The notes beneath the pieces are model-generated. The model worked only from the letters and a program-made list of their open reading frames with translations. It did no database searches and had not been told where the DNA came from. From positions 1-22,222 of the forward strand of contig JABANP010000691.1 in assembly GCA_013115135.1 (NCBI GenBank): DNA of 22,222 nt, given 5' to 3'. Made by a program: the position numbers and the translations under genes. Each line of letters opens with the position of its first letter. Positions within the stretch are counted from its first letter, which is position 1. Below are positions 9,591-17,211 of this stretch, in pieces. Source of the DNA: Perkinsus olseni (Eukaryota; Perkinsozoa; Perkinsida; Perkinsidae).

Positions 9591-9621
9591 CTATTTTTCC
9601 TATTTTTCCGGGGAAAAATAG
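9591..9621. repeat. A/T-rich foldback, inverted partner of 8570-8639
   Basis: CTATTTTTCC occurs twice in tandem (9591-9600 and, overlapping by one base, 9600-9609) and folds back on GGAAAAATAG (9612-9621) with a 2-nt loop. The 10-mer is the same as at 8570 but reversed in overall order. Confidence 0.85.
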
Positions 9622-9697
9622 CCTTTCTTTCTGAAGGAAAGAATGAAAGAATGAAAGAACGGCCACCCTGGCTCGAAGCCTAGGGGAGCGCTAGGAA

Positions 9698-9719
9698 CCT
9701 GTCAGTGACAGGCTGTCAC
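9698..9719. repeat. 22-nt double-centre palindrome, perfect (unit 8)
   Basis: Arm A = CTGTCA, spacers g and g, outer bases c and c, centres 9705 and 9712. Confidence 0.9.
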
Positions 9720-9834
9720 GAAGAAGTAGCGAGGCGAGGAACGTCGTTGAGATGATGAAGGATCATCCCTGAAATCCCGTTCCCGTCTTCGAAGAGGGCG
9801 GATATTTCACTCAATGAGTCTATCGAGTGTCTCT

Positions 9835-9856
9835 CGTCCACGGTGGACGGTCCACC
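9835..9856. repeat. 22-nt double-centre palindrome, perfect (unit 9)
   Basis: Arm A = GTCCAC, spacers g and g, outer bases c and c, centres 9842 and 9849. An 11-nt palindrome ACTCA-a-TGAGT lies at 9809-9819. Confidence 0.9.
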
Positions 9857-10082
9857 TAAACGTAGAGTAACGCGCATCGCAAGGGCGAGACAACCAGGGA
9901 ATCCCGCAGTAAATATAATGAGCAGTAGTATAATGTGGCAGACTCGGGCGAATGAAAGATACAAAAATGGAACTCGCAAGTATTACGCCTTGTCACGGAT
10001 AAAGCGTGAGCTATTGGTCCAACACTAAGAAGCAGCTCCTCTTGTTGTACTATCAACGGAGGAATCCTGACCGCTCCCTCGG

Positions 10083-10101
10083 AGCTTCCGAGCCGGAAGC
10101 T
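10083..10101. repeat. Hairpin, 8-bp stem, 3-nt loop
   Basis: AGCTTCCG (10083-10090) and CGGAAGCT (10094-10101). It has the same total length as the long single-centre palindromes but with a non-pairing 3-nt centre. Confidence 0.8.
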
Positions 10102-10106
10102 GTTTT

Positions 10107-10128
10107 TTCTCAGACTGAGGTCCTCAGT
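10107..10128. repeat. 22-nt double-centre palindrome, near-perfect (unit 10)
   Basis: Arms TCTCAG, its complement, and CCTCAG; centres 10114 and 10121. The second palindrome ACTGAGG-t-CCTCAGT is perfect; the first has 5-nt arms. Confidence 0.8.
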
Positions 10129-10141
10129 GAAACGGTCATAG

Positions 10142-10163
10142 GACGGGATTCCCGTCACGGGAA
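10142..10163. repeat. 22-nt double-centre palindrome, perfect (unit 11)
   Basis: Arm A = ACGGGA, spacers t and c, outer bases g and a, centres 10149 and 10156. The second palindrome extends to 17 nt (10148-10164). Confidence 0.9.
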
Positions 10164-10223
10164 TAGTGAACTTCTCGTTGGAGGGTGCCCCACAAGGAGC
10201 TTGCGTAGCCTTCCTCAGCCGGA

Positions 10224-10436
10224 ATGAACTGTGGCGCGCAGTGCGGTGAAATTGGTGATATGCTCATCTGCTGTGTTCAATATACTCCTAGGCCTATCCA
10301 GGAGACAGAAGATGTTTTGCCTGAAATATCAGAAACGTTACGGCAGCTGAATTCATTGAGCTCGGGATGCGCTCAGTTAACCCTTCCTTACGTGGGAATT
10401 TCGCACCAGGGAAGCGGTAAACAAGCGGCGCTTTGA
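10224..10436 (+). CDS. Coding-looking ORF, weakly dynamin-like N-terminal segment
   Basis: ATG at 10224, 70 codons to TGA. Residues include ETEDVLPEISETLRQLNSL and LTLPYVGISHQGSGKQAAL. The second stretch resembles the dynamin G1 region (LPxIxVVGxQSSGKSSVLE), but the first Gly and the Ser/Thr after Lys are missing, so a working P-loop is doubtful. No downstream dynamin motifs were found. It could be an exon, a pseudogene fragment, or chance. Confidence 0.25.
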   Translation: MNCGAQCGEIGDMLICCVQYTPRPIQETEDVLPEISETLRQLNSLSSGCAQLTLPYVGISHQGSGKQAAL

Positions 10437-10773
10437 TGACGGGAGTTCGGCGCAGCAACAGCTGCAGCTGCAGCATTCAGACACGTGTAGATTGCCAGTT
10501 TGTCAATGTGCCACTACACCCACGGCCACAGTCGCGCAGTGCTCGGACAAGCGGATCGCGTATATTGAAATTTAGTTGACATGCAATGAGGCGGTGGTAA
10601 GCCAGAGATACTGTCTGAATTACTGTTGAGGTTGCATCTTGAACGCAAGCGATGACTGTCAAGGCAGTTACACGATGAGCTACAGCAGGATGGGCACAAG
10701 TCATCCTGACCGGGTACAGGTACAGGACAGGACACCGGGTAATCCCGTTCCCGAACTGCAAGATTGGGAAGTA

Positions 10774-10790
10774 CCGCACTTTAAGTGCGG
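10774..10790. repeat. Single-centre odd palindrome, 8-nt arms
   Basis: CCGCACTT, centre t (10782), AAGTGCGG. Perfect. Confidence 0.9.
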
Positions 10791-10928
10791 CTGGAGTTGA
10801 GCTTCCCTGAGTAGAGTTGGAACCATCCGACTATATACTGTTCGTTTGCTCTCCGTTGGGGCCAGATAACCACAGACGTCCACCTTCGGACGACACCGGA
10901 GACACAACCATGCCGGACAACATGTGGC

Positions 10929-10947
10929 AGACACATTGAATGTGTCT
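10929..10947. repeat. Single-centre odd palindrome, 9-nt arms
   Basis: AGACACATT, centre g (10938), AATGTGTCT. Perfect. ATGTG at 10922-10926 forms a partial extra arm with CACAT. Confidence 0.9.
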
Positions 10948-11490
10948 TGAAGCGCTATTATCATCATCTTACTTCGTTGTGGCATCCCAACTGTGTCCCG
11001 GAGCCGGCGCGTCGACTGTGCGGCAGCTGGCCCTCGGGTCACCGTGGAGCCGCGCCGTTGTTCTCGACGTCACACGCCGATCTGTGCCGTATACCATCGT
11101 CATACAGATGGACGATTTACGGAAACCTCCTATTGCCGAGAGATGGCCAAGTGGTGCTCTCCACCAGTCATTTGATAAATAACACGAATTCTTCCGATGA
11201 CAAATACTCGGACGATCAGTAGACAGGCGACTGTTCATCGGTGTCACGATCGATTTCGTCGCGTCCAGGAGACTGCCCTGGGGGTCACCAGGGATTCTCA
11301 TTCCTCTTCGACGTCGGGGGTCGTTTGCATTAGGATTTTCCATCAACTCGCGCTGTTATCGTCGGTGATTCCCAGTGATAGCGATACCAGCGACAGAGGA
11401 GCTCGCAGCGATTCCCATAGCTGCATCAATCCCCTCGTTACGATGGCCTCGTTCATTGTTCATCTGGATGTAGGTTCCGTTCCCTGTAGA

Positions 11491-12408
11491 ATGTCCCTTC
11501 GCTCCGTCCTCGTTCTCTCCTCTACCTTCTTCCTGGCCCATGGTGGCGGGAAGACCAAGGCGAAGTATGCTTCACCTAGCAGTACACCGCCCGGGACGAC
11601 GCTCATGCCCACTCCTCCCCCACCTGAGGATTACCGTAGTCGGGTCCGGAAGGACTACGGAGACTTCATCTACGAGTCTGTGGGGCCGGATGATAGCAAG
11701 CTGAGAGTGATCTTGAATGTCACTAAGTACGGTTGGTGTATGCTCACAGTAGACTGTGGTCTACCGGAAAAATATGAAGATGGTTGGTTCCCAGCACGTG
11801 TAAAGCCGTGGGACGACCTTTTCGAAGAAACCCTCGTCAATTACTGGGACGGAGACTGGCGTCATCGGGCCAAGCTTGACGATCTTCGACATAAATGTCC
11901 CCACCTCGACATCGAAAACACCGATTTGCAGTTCATTGCTATCAACGAGCATGCGAATGTGGGGGCTGAGCTGGGCGGTAAAAGTATTGTTCTTGAGCGA
12001 CAGTGGCTGCCATTGACCGCGGGGAACTATGTGACCGACTATACTTCACGAGGCGTTGACCTCAAGATCAAGTATCTCGTCTTGCCGGATGGATACATTT
12101 ATGCGATGCTTGGCTGCGAACCAGTCCGTCATTATCGTAGAAACCACAGTGAAGTGATGATGCTGCGCCTGGTGAGGGAGGGGCCTGGTAAACTCTACAA
12201 GCTCGTACGTGGGCCGGTTCATACACCGCAGGACCTCATCGACAGTTTTATGCAAGCTTGTCCTGTCTGGCGAGGCTCCACTGTTTTCAAAGAAGACTTT
12301 TTTACCGCGGGATTTCTGACTTCCGGCATGATGTACACATTAGGTGTTCGGTATCCCTACAATCGTCTCTATAAACAAGCTTCGAATGATTTTGATTTCT
12401 ACTCGTAA
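11491..12408 (+). CDS. Secreted hypothetical protein, about 305 aa
   Basis: The open frame extends upstream to an ATG at 11197, but I chose ATG 11491 because it begins a textbook signal peptide: MSLR, a hydrophobic core (SVLVLSSTFFLA), then HGG as a likely cleavage site near residue 18. A short Thr/Pro-rich linker (TPPGTTLMPTPPPPEDY) follows, then a soluble domain rich in Trp, Tyr and acidic residues, with cysteines in WCMLTVDC, KCPHLD, LGCEPV and ACPVW. Two N-glycosylation sequons are visible (NVT, NHS). The stop is TAA at 12406-12408 with no intron. The protein is probably exported or on the secretory route. I recognise no family; a lineage-specific secreted family is likely. The frame contains none of the palindromic units seen on both sides. 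Confidence 0.8.
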   Translation: MSLRSVLVLSSTFFLAHGGGKTKAKYASPSSTPPGTTLMPTPPPPEDYRSRVRKDYGDFIYESVGPDDSKLRVILNVTKYGWCMLTVDCGLPEKYEDGWFPARVKPWDDLFEETLVNYWDGDWRHRAKLDDLRHKCPHLDIENTDLQFIAINEHANVGAELGGKSIVLERQWLPLTAGNYVTDYTSRGVDLKIKYLVLPDGYIYAMLGCEPVRHYRRNHSEVMMLRLVREGPGKLYKLVRGPVHTPQDLIDSFMQACPVWRGSTVFKEDFFTAGFLTSGMMYTLGVRYPYNRLYKQASNDFDFYS

Positions 12409-12702
12409 GATATACTGTAAGCCGACGTAGCCTTACCTACGTGGTTCAGTTGTTCGAAACATTCCTTAGATTTTCTGAAACTTATTCCTTCACACTTTTC
12501 CCAGTGTAGCCTTTACTACTTTTTACCTTTTTTACCGCCAATCACAATTCTTCGACAGCTATCCGATAATAGCTACCCACAGCCGCTATCGATTTGGTTT
12601 TGAGTTCTCAGTTGCCTCGATTGCAGGTAGCGGATGGAAACAGAGTCCGACATGTACAATTCTGTTTCCGTCCCAAGAGAAGGTAGCGTCCTCGATCACT
12701 CT

Positions 12703-12719
12703 TCTCGCGACTGGCGAGA
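12703..12719. repeat. Single-centre odd palindrome, one mismatch
   Basis: TCTCGC and GCGAGA around centre c (12711); the second pair from the centre is G-G. Confidence 0.75.
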
Positions 12720-13083
12720 CCGTCGACACCAAGACACCCACACAACACGGGGCATTTTGTAAATGGGACTTCATCAATTCTGGTACTCATCGGTTCTTAA
12801 AAACCACAAGGTGTTACCCATCAGCATCCGTCTGTAGCCGTCCGAGACGTCCGGCGGCTAGGGTCCGTTCTGGGTACGAGGAATTGAGTGCCAACCACCG
12901 CAACTCGTGCAGCCACACCCGTCTCAGCACGGTTTCTAGAGAAGAAGCTCGAGTTTCTTCAGCTGCACTATGAACACGAAGGAGTAGTTTTTGCTAGCCG
13001 TTCGCGGGAATCAAATGGCTAAACAGTTGGAGTGCCCTACTAGTGCTGTCCGCGTGATCGTTGCCTGGCGTGAAAATCAGGAA

Positions 13084-13098
13084 TGTCCCAGTGGGACA
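13084..13098. repeat. Single-centre odd palindrome, 7-nt arms
   Basis: TGTCCCA, centre g (13091), TGGGACA. Perfect. Confidence 0.9.
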
Positions 13099-13116
13099 CT
13101 CTAGATTGGGGCTCCA

Positions 13117-13137
13117 CATGCTCGTGTCACGAGCATG
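13117..13137. repeat. Single-centre odd palindrome, 10-nt arms
   Basis: CATGCTCGTG, centre t (13127), CACGAGCATG. Perfect. Confidence 0.95.
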
Positions 13138-13156
13138 ACAAGTCACTGAGAACCCA

Positions 13157-13173
13157 AGATCTCACTGAGATCT
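13157..13173. repeat. Single-centre odd palindrome, 8-nt arms
   Basis: AGATCTCA, centre c (13165), TGAGATCT. Perfect. Confidence 0.9.
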
Positions 13174-13402
13174 ACCAGCTGAGTTTTTAGTATAACCGTT
13201 TCACCGAGTTCAAGGGATTCCATCTTCCGAAGACGGATTGAACGAGCAAGGACTCCTTGTCAATGACCATAGACAGAAGCTGATTTGAAGATACGAACTC
13301 GCAGATTTGCATGCCAGCGACGCAAGCAAGGGCCGAAAGACGCCGCGGCGGGGCCATTACATCGATACGAGCAGAATGAAAGCACAGCCGTTCGCGGAAG
13401 AT

Positions 13403-13427
13403 TCTGAGATCACTGATCTCAGATCTG
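13403..13427. repeat. Double-centre palindrome with extended first arms (unit 12)
   Basis: First palindrome has 10-nt arms (TCTGAGATCA / TGATCTCAGA, centre c 13413). Second centre c at 13420 with 5-nt arms. One mismatch from the 22-nt rule. Confidence 0.85.
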
Positions 13428-13560
13428 TGGTATCACTATTGCGGGTACCGCAACCTGCTCCTGTACCGTCGGGAGTTTACCAGCCGCTCGAACTCTCAAG
13501 TTGGAGAGTGTTATCTTGATCGAGGGCTCGATAACTCGTCGTGCGGAACGGGAGTGCGGC

Positions 13561-13582
13561 CCACTAGACTAGTGGCACTAGT
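13561..13582. repeat. 22-nt double-centre palindrome, perfect (unit 13)
   Basis: Arm A = CACTAG, spacers a and g, outer bases c and t, centres 13568 and 13575. An even palindrome GGCACTAGTGCC (13574-13585) adds a further symmetry. Confidence 0.9.
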
Positions 13583-13908
13583 GCCTACAGCATACGTCCA
13601 ACGCCGTCTGCTACCGCCTGAGCAGATCCAGAGAAAAAAGCGCTCTACATCGGGATTGCTGCTAGAGCAGAACACTATTTCGCTGAGCATTATCGGGGGG
13701 ACCAATCCAAAATCGCTCCAGTCGATACGCGTTTAGAACAAGGCCGGAGAGAGCGATGGTGCTCGAATATGAGACTCATGATTACGGGAAAACCGTTGTA
13801 AGAGACACCAGGAAGAAAGAGACGCCAGCTCGTGGGATCCGTGGCAATGTCTAATACATAGTGACCAGCACGAAAGATGTATGGGGCCTTGTCTGTATCC
13901 GAACCGAA

Positions 13909-13930
13909 CCCGTCTCAGACGGGCCGTCTG
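13909..13930. repeat. 22-nt double-centre palindrome, perfect (unit 14)
   Basis: Arm A = CCGTCT, spacers c and g, outer bases c and g, centres 13916 and 13923. Confidence 0.9.
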
Positions 13931-14005
13931 TTTCAAAAGCGTGAAAACAGGGTACTCACGCGGGCCACGGAAGCTGAGGAGCTCGCCGAGGTTCCAGGTA
14001 GGTAG

Positions 14006-14027
14006 GTGCAAAGTTTGCACTGCAAAC
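14006..14027. repeat. 22-nt double-centre palindrome, perfect (unit 15)
   Basis: Arm A = TGCAAA, spacers g and c, outer bases g and c, centres 14013 and 14020; the second palindrome extends to 17 nt (14012-14028). Confidence 0.9.
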
Positions 14028-14422
14028 TAGGCACTTGCCACCGCGTAGTGTTAGGTGCCCGTATATTGCCAGGAAGTACCGTCAAAGGGTCAAAACATAA
14101 CTCCCGGTAAGCGACGATGATTGCTTCTTGCGTACTCTCATGCTATGCATTGTGAAAGTCCATTGTCGTCAACAATTTGTCGCCGGTAAGGTCTCTCTAA
14201 GAGGGAGGTTCGGGTGCCTAATCAGTGAATAGTACTCAGGCACGATCCACCTAGTGGGGGATTTTTCTTCGGACTCTGCCTCCCTCGCGGAAACCCTCGG
14301 AAATATTGTTAGTAGCACATTGTTACCTGTACGGTACTAGAAAGCGCAACGCAAATTGAAGAGTAGCCTAGCAGGCAAAAGGGATGGTCCCTTCTACATG
14401 TTGATGTATATAACACCTCGTT

Positions 14423-14435
14423 CCAAGAGTCTTGG
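14423..14435. repeat. Single-centre odd palindrome, 6-nt arms
   Basis: CCAAGA, centre g (14429), TCTTGG. Confidence 0.85.
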
Positions 14436-14911
14436 CCCTAGACCTTTTGTAGAGGCGTGTTTTTTGTCTTGACCCCACACATCAAGACAGTCCAGCTGGT
14501 CCCCACAATGGTTCCATCTCAGAAACACAATAGGCCCCACTAATGAGGACAGATTCAACAACAGAAGTTTTACACCATCATCACCATGGCTGGAACAGTG
14601 GCATGGTTGAAAGATGATGAGGCTAACACCGGCAGGAGACCCCCACCAGCAATAGCTTCCTCAGCTGTGATGTGAGCCAGTAATGACGATGGTAAAAGTA
14701 AACGACAACGTAACGACAACAAGAAGATACGCGAGGGTAGCGCAGTGGAATATATATCGTCATAAGTATACATAGTGCTGTGGCGGAGGAGGGTCCGCGC
14801 CGGCACGAACGATTATGATGCTTCGGCAACTCGCATGAAGAGATCGAGGTCTCGCTTCTCTTGCATCTGAACAAGGCGCGTTGGGCATCCGGCAGGGCAG
14901 AAGTCGCAGAA

Positions 14912-14978
14912 GAATTGAGGTTGGGATCGAACCTACGACCTATTGATTCCTACCGCGCTGTTGTACAACTATGCCAAA
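14912..14978 (-). ncRNA. tRNA-like sequence with B box
   Basis: Minus strand has GTAGG-TTCGATC-CCAAC (14936-14920), a T-arm with one A-A mismatch and a good B box. An A-box-like TAGTTGTACAACAG lies about 35 nt upstream. I could not fold a full cloverleaf: anticodon and acceptor stems do not pair, and no TTTT terminator follows. A tRNA relic or tRNA-derived element is possible. It sits immediately downstream of the HAD gene stop codon. Confidence 0.2.
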
Positions 14979-14985
14979 AAGACCA

Positions 14986-15007
14986 CTACCAACTTGGTAG
15001 TACCAAA
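14986..15007. repeat. 22-nt double-centre palindrome, one mismatch (unit 16), over a stop codon
   Basis: Arm A = TACCAA, spacers c and g, centres 14993 and 15000; only the last base departs from the rule. The first palindrome extends to 17 nt (14985-15001). It covers the TAG stop (14986-14988) and final codons of the HAD gene. Confidence 0.85.
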
Positions 15008-16716
15008 CGCTTCAACGACCCTTGTATTATCCTATGCTCCTTCCTAATCTGATCTGACCGTGGTTTCTCCAAGAACTTAACGCTCTTCCCTGAAGATGCA
15101 ACCATCGAGGTCTCTCCCCACTGCCACTACTACCAATAATGTTGTACTCGCTGCAGACCTGCCTCATAGCTTCGCGCTCCGCGTTGCAGTCTCCGAAGGA
15201 GTACACCGATGGCGCCCCCAACTCCTCACCAGTAACTATCATAAGTAGCTCTTCACACAATGATGATGTCGCGGCAACCTACTTTCCTCCCATTCCCTCC
15301 TTCTCTTCAACCATGCTGTTATCTTATCGTGGAAGGCCCTCATCTTCCACTGAATCATCGATAAATCATCAAACTGGAGCCCTGCCGGCAGGTGAGTCCT
15401 ACTCTGGCGCCATTCCCTCCGTCAGGGAACGTGGGAGCGTACACACTGCGAGCTGATATGATCTCAAAGTCGAGAAGATAATCAGCCATGCTCGGCACTA
15501 GTGCAAGGCTACTGAACCTGATCCATACGATGGCGTGCAAGTCAACAGGGAAGGGCTGACCGACCCGATCCAGCCGCTCTCAGCGTTTGTGATGATGCAG
15601 ATCTCTCCATCAAGAGCACGGCACATTTCCAGAGTCTGATGCACCTAGTCAAATCACGATTTGCGCATGGTGTGGTAGGAAATATATCTCACTATTTCAG
15701 CCGTCCTATCGAGGTCATCCAGGAGCCAATCGTGAATAACTGTGGGTCTATACGGCGACGCTCCCTGAAAAGAGCAATGGGGATTCAGCGAGAGTAGAAG
15801 TGGCATACGTTATGAGTACACCACTCCGTGGGGAGAATAGTATCGTCATAGTCCCACACGAAAAGGACCTGAGCCAGGCATACCTGCCCGTCGACTTGTG
15901 TCCGACTACTACGTCTTTCGGCCGAGGAACCTCCACGTCATCCTGTAGAATGAAGTCTTGATTCGCTCCTGTTTCCGATACCCCTTTCTTATCCTGATCG
16001 AAGCTTCCTATAGTAGCATGACAGGTGTTGTTACTACCCCGTTCGATTCAGTCATATTCGTTGGCGTCATCGGATCCTCGTCCATACCACTCCGATCGGA
16101 ACTCGTGTCATCCTCCTCCTCCTCATCATCAACGGTCTCGAAAACAGCAACGCCTCCCTCGGTGAGGAACACTTCCAGCTTCGACGATGAGTCGTCAGCG
16201 TCCACTGTTTCCACTGCGAGAGCACCACCAGCATCATTCTCTCGTCGCTCCAACCCACTACGACCACCTACTGAATACAACTTCCTCATAGTGCTCATCA
16301 TCATCCTCTGGCCGCTGAATGGCTTCATCGGTCTCTGTGCCGCTATCGTCGCTGTCAGTGTCCTCCCAGATGTCCTTCTCTACTACAGGCAGCTTCACAG
16401 AGAGCGCGGCTTCGACCTTCTCATCATCAGGAGCGGAAACTTGTCCAGTTGCGTCGAGTCCATCGTACCAAGGCACGAGCCTCGTCGGTCGCCGGACTGG
16501 CATGCGGAAAGAAACTACTGGGCGTACGTCTACTTCGTCGCGTTCCTCTAGAATGCTCGAGAGTAATTCGAAAGAAACCTGATTATCGAATTGCGCTTTT
16601 CCGCGCGCGGCGGAGCGAAGCGACTCACGTTTACCAATTTTGTACTTTGGTGTCGCTGATGAAGAGGTTATGTCGTCGGAAGCAGATCGCACTGCAGTTT
16701 TCATCGATATCGACAT
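14986..16716 (-). CDS. HAD-superfamily hydrolase with acidic N-terminal region, 10 exons, about 419 aa
   Basis: Exons: 16716-16272, 16213-16088, 16007-15913, 15868-15809, 15764-15693, 15644-15565, 15511-15403, 15349-15283, 15235-15134, 15089-14986. All junctions are GT-AG and in phase, total 1260 nt; introns are 44-80 nt. Residues 1-220 are Ser/Asp/Glu-rich and probably disordered. The catalytic part follows: motif I VLFVWDYDDTILP (D228, D230, T232), motif II CIITNAESGW (T285), then EIISARSVYAPTFPD, the KMRAF lysine region, and motif IV VYSFGDCNAERE (G366, D367, E371), ending with SVKFLEKPRSDQI. This is the pattern of eukaryotic HAD-like phosphatases that share the ITNAESGW and SFGD-EREA signatures. 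Substrate unknown. ATG 16716 is the first in-frame Met downstream of a stop; an upstream exon cannot be excluded. It is divergent from the cyclophilin gene. Confidence 0.88.
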
Positions 16717-17211
16717 CGACTCGGAGATATCTGGCCGGTCAGCGTATGCTAGAGGTGTGGACTTCGTGTCTCAGTGCAACCTCAAGTAATAAACGGCTTC
16801 AAGTTGACATGTTCTGTATCTTGCACGGTTTGACCTAAGATACGGTCTGAGCAGCTCAGATATCACCAAACTTGGCGGATCGGAGGTGGCCCGGCTGCCT
16901 GAACTGTAATATGGGATGGAGGCTAGCCCAGTAGTGAGTATCTTACCACCTTCGACCTCGACACAGCGCAAAGATACTCTGTGAGTGCCCAGTTGTAGAT
17001 CCAGTTTATATACAGATGCATTAGCCTAGATGCAATAGAAAAGCTAGTCTAAAATATTGATACGACGTCGCTGGCACACTACTGATGGGCTGATGGGCTT
17101 GTAACTGAGGGGTAGGCTCGCGGGCCGCGTCGTGTTGCTTCTCAAGTGGCATATACACGGGAGGCGAATGCTTCGATTGCTGGATTGAGCTCGCGGGACT
17201 GCTGCCTACAG
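16717..17211. other. Divergent intergenic region between HAD and cyclophilin genes
   Basis: Likely holds both promoters and the unresolved first exon of the cyclophilin. A perfect odd palindrome TCTGAGC-a-GCTCAGA lies at 16846-16860. No TATA box or other motif could be assigned. Confidence 0.5.

Larger units (their letters stand above)
12409..14985. other. Gene-poor region rich in palindromes
   Basis: No convincing coding exon in any frame; short ORFs here have no consistent pattern. The region holds many small inverted repeats in addition to those listed separately, for example ACGTAG/CTACGT (12425-12442), AGCTAT/ATAGCT (12558-12575), TGTCTTGA/TCAAGACA near 14465, and AAGGGA-tgg-TCCCTT near 14380. 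Confidence 0.6.

Noticed and set aside
8543..10163. CRISPR array
   Set aside because: The repeated units share no sequence, only geometry, and are irregularly spaced in eukaryotic DNA.
9059..10436. Retrotransposon coding region
   Set aside because: No reverse transcriptase, integrase or transposase motif could be read in any frame; only vague cysteine/tryptophan-rich segments.
11197..11490. 98-residue N-terminal extension of the secreted protein
   Set aside because: It is compositionally plain and would bury the clear signal peptide starting at 11491.
6028..14028. Bacterial-style operators or rho-independent terminators
   Set aside because: The context is intron-containing eukaryotic genes, there is no common recognition sequence, and no T-tract follows the units.
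15958..16551. Long plus-strand ORF of 197 codons
   Set aside because: It is antisense to the first exons of the HAD gene, whose ten-exon model is in phase and motif-supported; the serine-rich reading is a shadow of the acidic region.
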